Assembly: GCF_004361855.1 (NCBI RefSeq)
Contig: NZ_SNWQ01000005.1
Location: 289,610 to 353,609 of the forward strand
Length of the DNA stretch: 64,000 bases
Reading direction: 5' to 3'
From: Kribbella caucasensis
GTDB lineage: Bacteria; Actinomycetota; Actinomycetes; Propionibacteriales; Kribbellaceae
Shown: positions 10,180-18,914 of the stretch, piece by piece
How positions within the stretch are numbered: position 1 is the stretch's first letter
Layout: every line of letters starts with the position of its first letter
Notes under the pieces: model-generated
The model's database searches: none
What the model saw: only the letters and a program-made list of their open reading frames with translations
Told to the model about the DNA's origin: nothing
Translations under genes and position numbers: made by a program

Positions 10180-10950
10180 ATGCCACATTTCAGGTCGCGG
10201 GAGACGGTGGAGTCGGCGCTGCGGATGTCCGATGACGGGGTCAGCGATCGGGTGAACGCCGAGATTCACGGTGTTGCACTACGGACCATCCGGACCTGGC
10301 GGCGGCGATACCAGGTTGAGGGGCGGACTCGCGGGGGTGCCGGGTGTCCACGGTGTGATGGGGCTGAGCTGGACGAAGCTGCATACGCCTTGTTGTTGGG
10401 GTGGTACCTGGGCGATGGGTCCATCGCACGCGCGCGGCGAGGCGTGTTCACGCTGCAGATCGCGAACGACCAGAAGTATCCAGAGTTAAACCAGGAGATC
10501 GCCGCGACGATCAAGCTCGTGAAGCCGAACGCGAGTCCGTGCCTGCGGGGTGGATCGAGCGCGATCCGGATCGAGGCGCGTTGGAAGCATTGGCCGTGCG
10601 TGTTCCCGCAGCATGGCGTCGGACGGAAACATCTGCGGAAGATCGAGCTGCACCCCTGGCAGCGGGAGATCGTTGCCAAGTACCCCGAACAGCTCCTGCG
10701 CGGGTTGTTCCACTCCGACGGGTGCCGGGTCGTCAACTGGGCCAGCAAGACCACAGCGGACGGCGGGTCCAAGCGGTACCACTACCTCAGATATCAGTTC
10801 TCGAATGAGTCTGAGGACATTCGGAACATCCTGACGGACGCTCTGGATCTGCTGGGGATTCCCTGGCGGCAGCCGCGGCGGAACGCGATCGCGGTGAGCC
10901 GGCGGGAAGCGGTTGCTGCACTCGACACGTTCGTTGGTCCGAAGAGGTGA
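10180..10950 (+). CDS. HTH and LAGLIDADG-like homing endonuclease family protein
   Basis: A 256-residue protein. Residues 18-48 look like a helix-turn-helix (GVSDRVNAEIHGVALRTIRT), followed by a CPRC knuckle at 56-59. Two LAGLIDADG-type dodecapeptides follow, each with the catalytic acidic residue: LLLGWYLGDG at 71-80 and LLRGLFHSDG at 172-181. This two-motif spacing is that of a monomeric LAGLIDADG enzyme. Small free-standing proteins of this kind are common in actinomycete genomes and are often annotated only as hypothetical or regulatory. The gene has a TTA codon at 10486. It lies 175 bp from the tRNA, pointing away, with a dead relative on the other side. Function as a nuclease or DNA-binding protein is inferred. 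Confidence 0.7.
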   Translation: MPHFRSRETVESALRMSDDGVSDRVNAEIHGVALRTIRTWRRRYQVEGRTRGGAGCPRCDGAELDEAAYALLLGWYLGDGSIARARRGVFTLQIANDQKYPELNQEIAATIKLVKPNASPCLRGGSSAIRIEARWKHWPCVFPQHGVGRKHLRKIELHPWQREIVAKYPEQLLRGLFHSDGCRVVNWASKTTADGGSKRYHYLRYQFSNESEDIRNILTDALDLLGIPWRQPRRNAIAVSRREAVAALDTFVGPKR

Positions 10951-10967
10951 CAGGGGATCGATAAGGT

Positions 10968-11555
10968 GTGGCTGTGACTGGGAAGCGTGTGGTGATCGCT
11001 GAGGACGAGGCGTTGATCCGGATGGATCTGGCCGAGATGCTGCTGGAGGAGGGTTATGACGTCGTCGGGCAGGCGGGGGATGGGGAGGAAGCGATCCGGC
11101 TGGCGACGGAGCATCGGCCCGATCTGGTGATTCTGGACGTCAAGATGCCGAAGCTGGACGGGCTCAGTGCGGCCGAGAAGATCGCCGGCGATCGAATCGC
11201 ACCGGTGCTGATGCTGACCGCGTTCTCGCAGCGGGAGCTGGTTGAGCGGGCGCGGGATGCCGGCGCGATGGCGTACCTGGTGAAACCGTTCTCCAAGGCG
11301 GACCTGCTGCCCGCGATCGAGATCGCCGCGAGCCGGTACGTCGAACTCGCGGAGCTCGAGCGTGAGGTGGCCGACCTGGCGGAGCGGTTGGAAACGCGCA
11401 AACTGGTGGATCGGGCGAAGTCGGTGCTGCAGACGAAGTTCGGGCTGAGCGAGCCTGATTCGTTCCGGTGGATCCAGAAAACCGCTATGGATAAAAGAGT
11501 TTCCATGCGCCAGGTCGCTGAGTTGGTCGTTGACGAGGCGGGTAGTAGCGATTGA
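10968..11555 (+). CDS. pdtaR: ANTAR-domain response regulator (PdtaR type)
   Basis: This 195-residue protein has an N-terminal receiver domain with the acidic pair (EDE near residue 11), the phosphoacceptor Asp in LVILDVKMPKLDG at about 55-67, a Thr in MLTAFSQ, and the conserved Lys in YLVKPFSKADL. The C-terminal ANTAR RNA-binding domain covers about residues 130-190 (ERLETRKLVDRAKSVL, then KTAMDKRVSMRQVAELV). ANTAR regulators act as antiterminators by binding paired hexaloops in nascent RNA. The GTG at 10968 is used; a GTG two codons later is equally possible. Its place between pyk/tRNA and the liv operon matches the actinobacterial order I recall. The partner kinase is not in the window. 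Confidence 0.9.
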   Translation: MAVTGKRVVIAEDEALIRMDLAEMLLEEGYDVVGQAGDGEEAIRLATEHRPDLVILDVKMPKLDGLSAAEKIAGDRIAPVLMLTAFSQRELVERARDAGAMAYLVKPFSKADLLPAIEIAASRYVELAELEREVADLAERLETRKLVDRAKSVLQTKFGLSEPDSFRWIQKTAMDKRVSMRQVAELVVDEAGSSD

Positions 11556-11759
11556 TTTACTGTGCGCGAAGGGAGCCCAGGCGGGAAACCATGCTGTACA
11601 GCTGTCACTGATCCTCATGCTGCTTACGGCGGTAACGACCTCGCAACACACGCAGGGTGACGTTCGCCGGATGAGGTTCACTGGGTCTAACCTGCGGGTG
11701 CTCGCGGCATTCGCGAGGATCCGGGGTATCGCTCGGATTATCCAGACATGGGAGGAACA

Positions 11760-12980
11760 GTGCAGCAGCGTTCCGTAGTACGGGTCGGCGCGTCGCTGAT
11801 CGTTGCGTCGTTGGCCCTGACTGCTTGCGGCTCACGCAGCGAAGACGGCGGCGGGGGCACCGCAACGAAGACCGCCAAGATCGGTGTGATCGCGCCTCTG
11901 TCGGGAGACCTGTCGGCGCTGGGTCTGGGTATCCAGCACTCGGTGGAACTGGCCGTCAAGCAGGCCAACGACTCGAACGCGATCCCGGGCTGGAAGCTCG
12001 AGGTGGACGCCAAGGACGACGAGGCCAAGCCGGATGTCGGCAAGACCGCCGCGACGTCGCTGTCTTCGGACAAAGACGTGATCGGCGTGGTCGGCACGCT
12101 GAACTCGAGTGTCGCCCTGCAGGTCCAGCCGGTGCTCGCGCCGAAGAACATCGTGCAGATCTCGCCGGCCAACACCAACCCGAGCCTGACCCAGGGCGCG
12201 AACTGGCAGAGCGCCCCGAAGCGGGCGTACCCGACCTACTTCCGCACCTGCACGACCGACGCGGTCCAGGGTCCGTTCGCGGCCCGGTACCTGTTCGAGA
12301 AGGCCGGGATCAAGAAGGTCGCCACGATCCACGACAAGAAGGCCTACGGTCAGGGTCTGGTCGGCACCTTCACCGAGGAGTTCAAGGCGGCCGGCGGTCA
12401 GGTCGTCGCGGCCGAGACGATCAACCCGGAGGACTCGAACTACCAGGCCGTCATCTCGGCCGTGAAGCCGTCGGCCCCGCAGGCTGTGTACTACGGCGGT
12501 GAGTACCCGCAGGCCGGTCCGCTCTCGCAGCAGATGAAGGCCGCCGGGCTGAACGTCCCCCTGATGGGTGGCGACGGCATCTACGACCCGAAGTTCATCA
12601 CGCTGGGCGGCAAGACCAGCACGGGCGACCTGGCCACCTCGGTCGGCGCGCCGGTGGACACCCTCGAGTCGGCGAAGAAGTTCATCTCGGACTACAACGC
12701 GGCCGGCTTCAAGGACCCCTACGCGGCGTACGGCGGCTACTCCTACGACGCGGCGAACGCGATCATCAACGCGCTGAAGGAGTCGCTGAAGGACGCCAGT
12801 GACGTCGAGTCCGCGCGGCCGAAGACGGTCGAGGCCCTCGGCAAGGTTTCGTTCGAAGGCGTCACCGGCAAGGTCGCCTTCGACCAGTACGGCGACACCA
12901 CGTCTAAGGTGCTGACCGTCTACAAGGTCGCCGGTGGCAAGTGGGCCACCGAGCTGACGCAGGACCTGGCAAAGAAGTAA
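11760..12980 (+). CDS. livK: Branched-chain amino-acid ABC transporter, substrate-binding lipoprotein
   Basis: A periplasmic-binding-type I lipoprotein that captures leucine, isoleucine, valine or related compounds outside the membrane. GTG 11760 is chosen because GGGAGG ends five bases before it; the ATG at 11748 overlaps that ribosome-binding site. The 406-residue product begins with a hydrophobic signal and a lipobox (LALTAC). Typical features follow: IGVIAPLSGDLSALG, then KDVIGVVGTLNSSVA, YFRTCTTDAVQGP and AYGQGLVGTF. It heads a five-gene operon. A strong hairpin separates it from livH. Confidence 0.95.
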   Translation: MQQRSVVRVGASLIVASLALTACGSRSEDGGGGTATKTAKIGVIAPLSGDLSALGLGIQHSVELAVKQANDSNAIPGWKLEVDAKDDEAKPDVGKTAATSLSSDKDVIGVVGTLNSSVALQVQPVLAPKNIVQISPANTNPSLTQGANWQSAPKRAYPTYFRTCTTDAVQGPFAARYLFEKAGIKKVATIHDKKAYGQGLVGTFTEEFKAAGGQVVAAETINPEDSNYQAVISAVKPSAPQAVYYGGEYPQAGPLSQQMKAAGLNVPLMGGDGIYDPKFITLGGKTSTGDLATSVGAPVDTLESAKKFISDYNAAGFKDPYAAYGGYSYDAANAIINALKESLKDASDVESARPKTVEALGKVSFEGVTGKVAFDQYGDTTSKVLTVYKVAGGKWATELTQDLAKK

Positions 12981-12996
12981 TTAGGTCGACCTGATG

Positions 12997-13033
12997 GCCT
13001 CGGGGGTGGGAACCCGATTCCCACCCCCGAGGC
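12997..13033 (+). terminator. Strong hairpin between livK and livH
   Basis: A perfect 16-bp GC-rich stem (12997-13012 with 13018-13033) with a 5-nt loop starts 17 bases after the livK stop, and livH starts 32 bases after its 3' arm. There is no U-tract. In binding-protein operons such hairpins protect the upstream mRNA and cut read-through, so binding protein exceeds permease; that role is inferred here. Confidence 0.75.
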
Positions 13034-13064
13034 ATGTCGGAACTGATTCGGTTTGGAGGTCGAC

Positions 13065-14012
13065 GTGGACCAGTTCTTCCAGCAGCTCGTCAACGGGCTC
13101 ACCCTCGGATCGCTGTACGCCCTGATCGCTGTCGGGTACACCGTGGTGTACGGCATCGTGCAGCTGATCAACTTCGCCCACGGCGAGGTCTTCATGATCG
13201 GTGCGTTCGGCGCGCTGAGCACCTACCTGCTGTTCTTCGACGGTCAGACCGGTGTGTGGATCCTGCCGATCATGATCGTCGGCGCCATCATCGCGTCGGT
13301 CGTCACCGCCGTCGCGATGGAACGTGTCGCGTACCGTCCCCTGCGGAACGCGCCCCGCCTGGCGCCACTGATCACCGCGATCGGCATCTCGGTGTTCCTG
13401 CAGGAGCTCGTCCGGGTCTTCTACGACCGGATCCCGTTCGCGGACTTCCCGAGCGCGAAGCAGCGGATCCCGTTCCCGCAGCTCGACGGGGTCAGCGGCA
13501 AGGCTGTGGAGGTCGGCGATGTGACGATCCAGCGCTCGGCCATCTTCACGGTCGCGGCCCTGGTCGTCTGCGCGATCCTGCTCTGGTACTTCATCAACCG
13601 GACCAAGTTGGGTCGCGGCATGCTGGCCGTCTCCCAGGATCCGGACACCGCCCGCCTGATGGGCATCAACGTGGACCGGATCATCGTGGTGGCGTTCGCG
13701 CTCGGCGCCGTACTGGCCGCCGTGGCCGGTGTCTCGCAGGGGCTGCAGAACAACAACATCGACTTCAAGATGGGCTTCATCGCCGGTCTGAAGGCATTCA
13801 CCGCCGCGGTGCTGGGCGGTATCGGGAACATCCAGGGGGCCGTGTTCGGCGGACTGGTTCTCGGCGTGGTCGAGTCGATGGCCACGCAGTACGTCCCGGG
13901 CCAGTTCGGTGGCGGCACCTGGAAGGACGTCTGGGCGTTCGTGCTCCTGATCCTGGTCCTCGTCTTCCGGCCGCAAGGCCTGCTCGGAGCAAGGGTGGTG
14001 GACCGCGCATGA
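13065..14012 (+). CDS. livH: Branched-chain amino-acid ABC transporter permease LivH
   Basis: An integral membrane subunit of the Liv importer, 315 residues from GTG 13065. TTGGAGG ends five bases before that codon. The N-terminus (FFQQLVNGLTLGSLYALIAVGYTVVYGIV) and the INFAHGEVFMIGAF motif are diagnostic of LivH. About eight membrane segments are visible, and the EAA-like loop GLKAFTAAVLGGIGNIQGAVFGG near residue 245 contacts the ATPases. The stop overlaps the livM ATG (ATGA). Confidence 0.95.
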   Translation: MDQFFQQLVNGLTLGSLYALIAVGYTVVYGIVQLINFAHGEVFMIGAFGALSTYLLFFDGQTGVWILPIMIVGAIIASVVTAVAMERVAYRPLRNAPRLAPLITAIGISVFLQELVRVFYDRIPFADFPSAKQRIPFPQLDGVSGKAVEVGDVTIQRSAIFTVAALVVCAILLWYFINRTKLGRGMLAVSQDPDTARLMGINVDRIIVVAFALGAVLAAVAGVSQGLQNNNIDFKMGFIAGLKAFTAAVLGGIGNIQGAVFGGLVLGVVESMATQYVPGQFGGGTWKDVWAFVLLILVLVFRPQGLLGARVVDRA

Positions 14013-15703
14013 GTATTCCGACCCTTCCTGACGCGTTCGTCGAGAAGCACGCGGCCAAGGGCTGGCCCGTCGGCCTGGCCGGCGTCGCGCTGGTGATCAT
14101 CGGCACGTTCATGTCCTGGAGCTTCGACCCGAACATCCTGGGTGACCTGTCGGTCTACGGATATCCGGGTGGGCTGCAGATCCTCGCGATCATCCTTTCG
14201 CTGCTGGCGCTCGTCCTGCTGCTCACGGTCAAGGGGCCGCTGGCCTCCCGGCTCGGTCAGTGGCTCGACGCCGCGCTCGGTCTGCGAGCGCTCGGCCTCT
14301 GGCTGCTGATCTACATGGTCGGCGTGATCCTCGCGATCGCGACCGACTCGAGTGGTCTGGTCAACGTCGACCCCGGTGGCTGGATCTCCTTCGTCGGCGC
14401 GGTGCTGGTGTTCGCCGGCTCCCAGGTGATCCCGCTGCGGGAACTTCGCGACCTGGGCCGGGCCCGGCTGCCGGGCTGGTTCGAGATCGCGGCCGTCGCC
14501 GTGGTGATGGCGGGCGTCCTCTTCGGCGCGGCGTACGCGCTGGCCCGCGAGGACGCCTGGTCGTTCGTGCTGGTCCTGGTCTTCGCCGGCGGGACCGTCG
14601 CGGCCATGTTCCGGACCGGGACGATGGGCTGGTTCGGTCACGTCGCCACCCGGCGCAGGAAGGTGCTCACGCTGGCGGCGTTCGCGGTCGCGTTCTTCTT
14701 CCCCTTCACCCAGCAGGGGTCGGACGCGAACATGTCGATCGCCACTTCGGTGCTGATCTTCGCGGCCACCGCGATCGGCCTGAACATCGTGGTCGGTCTG
14801 GCCGGTCTGCTCGACCTCGGCTACATCGCGTTCCTCGGTGCGGGCGCGTACGTCGCGTCCTCGCTGTCGCGGTCGGCCTTCGCCACCATCGACTGGCATC
14901 CGCCGTTCCTGGTGATCGTGCTGCTCGGTGGCTGCGTGTCGGCGACCCTCGGCCTGATCATCGGTACGCCGACGCTGCGGGTCTCGGGTGACTACCTGGC
15001 CATCGTGACGCTGGGCTTCGGGGAGATCTTCCGGTTCTCGATGTTCAACCTGGACGGCAACAACGGCCCGAACCTGACCAACGGCCCGAACGGCATCCCG
15101 GGCATCCCGGAGCTCGCGGTCGGCGGCTTCAACTTCGGTGACGAGCACGTTGTGGCGGGCATCACGCTGGGCCGGTTCTCGAACTACTACTTCCTGCTCC
15201 TGCTGCTGATGGCCTTCGTCATCCTGGTCTTCACCCGGCTGAACAACAGCCGGATCGGCCGTGGCTGGGTCGCCATCCGCGAAGACGAGAAGGCCGCCGA
15301 GGCGATGGGCGTCAACGTGTTCGGCCTGAAGCTACTGGCCTTCGCCGTCGGCGCGTTCCTGGCCGGCCTGGCGGGCACCATCAAAGCGCACCAGGACGGT
15401 GCGACCAGTCCGGACCAGTACATCTTCCTCGAGTCGGCGTTCCTGCTCGCGGCGATCGTCCTCGGCGGTATGGGCACCATCGCGGGTGTGTTGCTCGGTG
15501 CAACCATCCTGAAGCTGCTGCCGGAGAAGCTGCGGTTCTTCTCGGAGTACCGGTTGCTGCTGTTCGGCCTCACCCTGGTGCTGATGATGCGGTTCCGGCC
15601 GGAGGGCCTGGTGGCCAACAAACGCCGGCTGCTGGAGTTCCACGAAGAGGACGAGAAGCTGGCAACGGCCGTCGAGAGCGAACTGGTCGAGGAGGCGAAA
15701 TGA
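14009..15703 (+). CDS. livM: Branched-chain amino-acid ABC transporter permease LivM, extended
   Basis: The second membrane subunit. The ATG at 14009 overlaps the livH stop. The 564-residue product is long: the canonical LivM core begins at about residue 230 (ATAIGLNIVVGLAGLLDLGYIAFLGAGAY) and contains LGFGEIFR, then GRGWVAIREDEKAAEAMGVN and ILGGMGTIAG-like motifs. The first ~225 residues add several hydrophobic segments without clear LivM similarity (for example 18-38, 52-75, 88-108). Extended LivM proteins occur in actinobacteria, and the extra part has no assigned role. It ends in an acidic tail and overlaps livG by four bases. Confidence 0.93.
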   Translation: MSIPTLPDAFVEKHAAKGWPVGLAGVALVIIGTFMSWSFDPNILGDLSVYGYPGGLQILAIILSLLALVLLLTVKGPLASRLGQWLDAALGLRALGLWLLIYMVGVILAIATDSSGLVNVDPGGWISFVGAVLVFAGSQVIPLRELRDLGRARLPGWFEIAAVAVVMAGVLFGAAYALAREDAWSFVLVLVFAGGTVAAMFRTGTMGWFGHVATRRRKVLTLAAFAVAFFFPFTQQGSDANMSIATSVLIFAATAIGLNIVVGLAGLLDLGYIAFLGAGAYVASSLSRSAFATIDWHPPFLVIVLLGGCVSATLGLIIGTPTLRVSGDYLAIVTLGFGEIFRFSMFNLDGNNGPNLTNGPNGIPGIPELAVGGFNFGDEHVVAGITLGRFSNYYFLLLLLMAFVILVFTRLNNSRIGRGWVAIREDEKAAEAMGVNVFGLKLLAFAVGAFLAGLAGTIKAHQDGATSPDQYIFLESAFLLAAIVLGGMGTIAGVLLGATILKLLPEKLRFFSEYRLLLFGLTLVLMMRFRPEGLVANKRRLLEFHEEDEKLATAVESELVEEAK

Positions 15704-16563
15704 CCGTCACGGACGAGGTACGCAGCCCGGCCCGGGCGAGCGGGCAACCCTTGCTGGAGGCATCCGGCGTGACCATGCAGTTCGGTGGTCTGCTGGCCGT
15801 GAACGATGTCAACCTGAGCGTGCACGAGGGGGAGATCCTCGGTCTGATCGGCCCGAACGGTGCCGGCAAGACCACCTTCTTCAACTGCCTCACGGGCTTG
15901 TACAAGCCCACCCGGGGGCAGGTGCGGTTCAACGGCGTACCGCTGGCACCGAAGCCGCGGGCCGTGGTCGAGGCGGGGATGGCGCGGACGTTCCAGAACA
16001 TCCGGCTGTTCGCCAACATGACCGCGCTGGAGAACGTGATGGTCGGGCGCTACTGCCGGACCAGTTCGATGGCGCTGACCTCCATCCTGCACGGACCGAA
16101 GTACCGCAAGGAGGAGGCGGCCACCCGGGCCCGGGCCCAGGAGCTGCTGGATTTCGTCGGTCTCGGCAGGTCCTCGGAGCACCTGGCCCGGAACATGCCG
16201 TACGGCGATCAGCGGCGGCTCGAGATCGCCCGGGCGCTGGCCACCGACCCGAAGCTCATCCTGCTGGACGAGCCGACGGCCGGGATGAACCCGCTGGAGA
16301 CCCGGCAAGCGAGTGACCTGATCTTCAAGATCCGGGACTCGGGCCTGTCGGTGGTGGTGATCGAGCACGACATGCGGTTCATCTTCGGTCTGTGCGACCG
16401 GGTGCTCTGTCTGGTTCGTGGCGAGACACTGGTCGAGGGCACCCCGATCGAGGTGCAGTCCGACTCACGGGTGATCGAGGCCTACATCGGCACCGGCGAG
16501 AGCGATGACGAGGATGCGGGGCAAGACACCCCGGCCGGTGGCGACGAGGAGGGTAAGTCGTGA
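15700..16563 (+). CDS. livG: Branched-chain amino-acid ABC transporter ATPase LivG
   Basis: Cytoplasmic ATPase, 287 residues. Walker A is GPNGAGKTT at about residue 50. The LivG-type signature region is NMPYGDQRRLEIARAL, Walker B is LILLDEPTAGMNP, and the H-loop is VVIEHDM. The start ATG overlaps the livM stop (ATGA), and the stop overlaps the livF GTG. A short charged tail (ESDDEDAGQDTPAGG) follows the core fold. Confidence 0.95.
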   Translation: MTVTDEVRSPARASGQPLLEASGVTMQFGGLLAVNDVNLSVHEGEILGLIGPNGAGKTTFFNCLTGLYKPTRGQVRFNGVPLAPKPRAVVEAGMARTFQNIRLFANMTALENVMVGRYCRTSSMALTSILHGPKYRKEEAATRARAQELLDFVGLGRSSEHLARNMPYGDQRRLEIARALATDPKLILLDEPTAGMNPLETRQASDLIFKIRDSGLSVVVIEHDMRFIFGLCDRVLCLVRGETLVEGTPIEVQSDSRVIEAYIGTGESDDEDAGQDTPAGGDEEGKS

Positions 16564-17276
16564 CCGCGATGCTCGAGGTCAAGGACCTGGAAGTTGCCTA
16601 CGGCAAGATCGTCGCCGTCAAGAAGATCAGCTTCTCGGTGGAGCAGGGCCAGGTCGTCTCGCTGATCGGTACCAACGGTGCCGGCAAGACGACCACGCTG
16701 CGCACCATCTCCGGGCTGCTCCGGCCGAACAGCGGCCAGATCAACTTCATGGGTCAGCCGATCCACCACGTCCCCGCGCACGACATCGTGAGCATGGGGC
16801 TGGCTCATTCGCCGGAGGGCCGGCGGATCTTCCCCAGGCTGTCGGTGGAGGAGAACCTGCTGCTCGGCGCGTTCGCCCGCAACGACACCGCAGCGATCCG
16901 GACCGATCTGGACGCGGCGTACGCCCTGTTCCCGATCCTCGGGGAGCGGCGCAAGCAGCCGGCCGGGACGTTCTCCGGTGGTGAGCAGCAGATGCTCGCG
17001 ATGGGCCGGGCGATGATGAGCAAGCCCAAGCTGCTGATGCTGGACGAGCCGTCGATGGGGCTGTCGCCGATCATGATGAAGGTGATCATGACCACAGTGA
17101 CGGCGCTGCAGCAGCAGGGCACCACGATCCTGCTGGTCGAGCAGAACGCCCAGGCGGCGCTCAAACGGGCCGACTACGGCTACGTGCTGGAGGTCGGCAA
17201 GATCGTCCTGCACGGCAGCGGCCGCGAACTGCTGGTCAACGACGAGGTCCGCAAGGCCTACCTCGGCGAGGACTAG
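16560..17276 (+). CDS. livF: Branched-chain amino-acid ABC transporter ATPase LivF
   Basis: The second ATPase of the importer, 238 residues. Walker A is GTNGAGKTT, the signature is FSGGEQQML, Walker B is LLMLDEPSMGLSP, and the H-loop region is ILLVEQNAQ. GTG at 16560 overlaps the livG stop. It is the last gene of livKHMGF and is followed by a hairpin terminator. Confidence 0.95.
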   Translation: MTAMLEVKDLEVAYGKIVAVKKISFSVEQGQVVSLIGTNGAGKTTTLRTISGLLRPNSGQINFMGQPIHHVPAHDIVSMGLAHSPEGRRIFPRLSVEENLLLGAFARNDTAAIRTDLDAAYALFPILGERRKQPAGTFSGGEQQMLAMGRAMMSKPKLLMLDEPSMGLSPIMMKVIMTTVTALQQQGTTILLVEQNAQAALKRADYGYVLEVGKIVLHGSGRELLVNDEVRKAYLGED

Positions 17277-17292
17277 GACACAGGTAGTTGCC

Positions 17293-17327
17293 AAGAGCCC
17301 CGGTCTCGTTGAGAGGCCGGGGCTCTT
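17293..17327 (+). terminator. Terminator after livF
   Basis: An 11-bp perfect outer stem (17293-17303 with 17317-17327) is extended by a further 4-bp helix inside, 16 bases after the livF stop. It ends in CTCTT. It also lies at the 3' end of the convergent DUF554 gene. Confidence 0.8.
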
Positions 17328-17348
17328 GCACGCAGGGGGTTTGGGTGG

Positions 17349-18089
17349 TCAGCTGCGGATGACGATCAGGAGCTGGACCAGCAGTGGGGCGACGATCAGG
17401 GCGGGGAGCAGGTCGGCGACGGCGACCTGTTTGATCTTGAGCAGGCGGAGGCCGACGCCGACGAGCAGCAGGCCGCCGGTCGCGCCGAGAGCGGTGACAT
17501 GGGCCTCGGGCAACACATCGCCGAGGACGAAGCCGACGGCCGTCATCAGGCCCTGGACGACCAGTACCACGAGTGCGGACGCCGCGACGCCCCAGCCGAG
17601 CGAGGCGGCGAAGGCGATCGACGCGAACCCGTCCAGCACCGACTTCAGGAACAGCTGATCCGCACCCCGGCCGAGCCCGTCCGACAGCGCGCCGAGGAAT
17701 GTCAGTGGCCCGACGCAGAACACCATCGACGCGGACACGAACCCCTCGACGAACGTGCTCTCCCCGTCGCCCCGGCTGAACCGGTGCTGCAGCCAGGCCC
17801 CGAATCCCTCCAGCCGTTGTTCGATCCGCAGCAGCGACCCGGCGATCCCGCCGATCAGCATCGCGCCGAGCACGATCAGTACCGGTGCGGAGTCGCCGAC
17901 CGCGGTACTGAGCGCTTCATCGCCCACGGTCAGTGCCGAACTGATCGCGATCAGCAGCGTGACCAGGCCGAGCGCGTCGGTGACCAGATCGCGGGTTCGA
18001 TGGCTGAGCCGGTGGCCGACCAGGACGCCGAGGACGGACCCGGCGAGTACGGTCCCGACGTTGACGACCGTACCGATTCCGATGAACAA
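17349..18089 (-). CDS. DUF554 family membrane protein
   Basis: A 246-residue hydrophobic protein with about seven membrane segments, starting FIGIGTVVNVGTVLAGSVLGVLVG. Its GAMLIGGIAGSLLRIEQRLE, VEGFVSASMVFCVGPLTFLGA and LLLVGVGLRLL motifs are those of DUF554. The chosen start is TTG 18089, preceded at good spacing by GGAGAG. No upstream ATG in frame gives a sensible N-terminus. The function of the family is not established; transport has been suggested. It converges on livF. Confidence 0.85.
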   Translation of the reverse strand: MFIGIGTVVNVGTVLAGSVLGVLVGHRLSHRTRDLVTDALGLVTLLIAISSALTVGDEALSTAVGDSAPVLIVLGAMLIGGIAGSLLRIEQRLEGFGAWLQHRFSRGDGESTFVEGFVSASMVFCVGPLTFLGALSDGLGRGADQLFLKSVLDGFASIAFAASLGWGVAASALVVLVVQGLMTAVGFVLGDVLPEAHVTALGATGGLLLVGVGLRLLKIKQVAVADLLPALIVAPLLVQLLIVIRS

Positions 18090-18260
18090 GCGTGCTCTCC
18101 GATCGCCGGCGGTGACCGCCGGTGTGGGGGACGCGGACGGGGTGAGAGCGAGAGGTGTCGTCGCTTTGCAACGGACCTCCGAAGCCCTACTGTTGCGCGA
18201 GGATGAGCGTATCCGCCCGTCCCGTTCACCTCGGGGGTGGACCAAGATCAGGAGGCTGAC

Positions 18261-18914
18261 GTGGCGCCAGCCATCGAGGTGCGCGACGCTCGCCCGGACG
18301 ACGCGGACGCGTTGGTGACGATGTGGGGGGAGATGTCGGCCGGCGCCGGCCATCATCGGTTGCTGCCGACACCGACGGCGGAGTCCGTCCGGGCCTCGAT
18401 CGAGCGCCTGCGGGACGATCCGGGCGGCCGGCTGGTGGTCGGCGAACTCGACGGCCAGGCCAGCGGAATGGTGTATCTGCGCCGGACGCCGATCAGCCCG
18501 CTGCACAACGAGATCACCGTGACGATCGAGTACCTGCACGTGACCGGCCAGGCCCGTCGGCACGGCCTGGGCAAGGCGCTGATCGCCGAGGCGACCGGGT
18601 GGGCCGAGCACGGCAACTGTCCGCATGTCGGGGTGGTCGCCCCTGCGGCCGCGCGCGAAGCCAACCGTTTCCTGGCCCGCCTCGGGCTGGGACAAGCCGC
18701 CGTACTGCGGTTCGCCGGCACCCACACCGTACGGCGCAGGCTGGCGGCCGAGCACGCCCCGAACCTGCTGGCCCTGCTCTCGTCGCGGCGCTCGGTGATC
18801 GCCCGGCGGGCCCAACTCGGCCGCAACCACTCGGGCGAACCGTTCACCGTCGAGCCGGAGGACTACTCCGACCCGATCAGCTTCCCGGCGGAGCCTGAAT
18901 CAGCTGGCAGGTGA
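18261..18914 (+). CDS. GNAT family N-acetyltransferase
   Basis: A 217-residue predicted acyl-CoA N-acetyltransferase. Residues 4-150 carry the GNAT fold, with the acetyl-CoA loop QARRHGLGKALIAEA at about residues 100-114. A C-terminal extension of about 60 residues is rich in Arg and acidic residues. GTG 18261 follows AGGAGG by five bases. The gene overlaps the convergent thioesterase gene by 38 bases at their 3' ends. The substrate is unknown. Confidence 0.82.
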   Translation: MAPAIEVRDARPDDADALVTMWGEMSAGAGHHRLLPTPTAESVRASIERLRDDPGGRLVVGELDGQASGMVYLRRTPISPLHNEITVTIEYLHVTGQARRHGLGKALIAEATGWAEHGNCPHVGVVAPAAAREANRFLARLGLGQAAVLRFAGTHTVRRRLAAEHAPNLLALLSSRRSVIARRAQLGRNHSGEPFTVEPEDYSDPISFPAEPESAGR

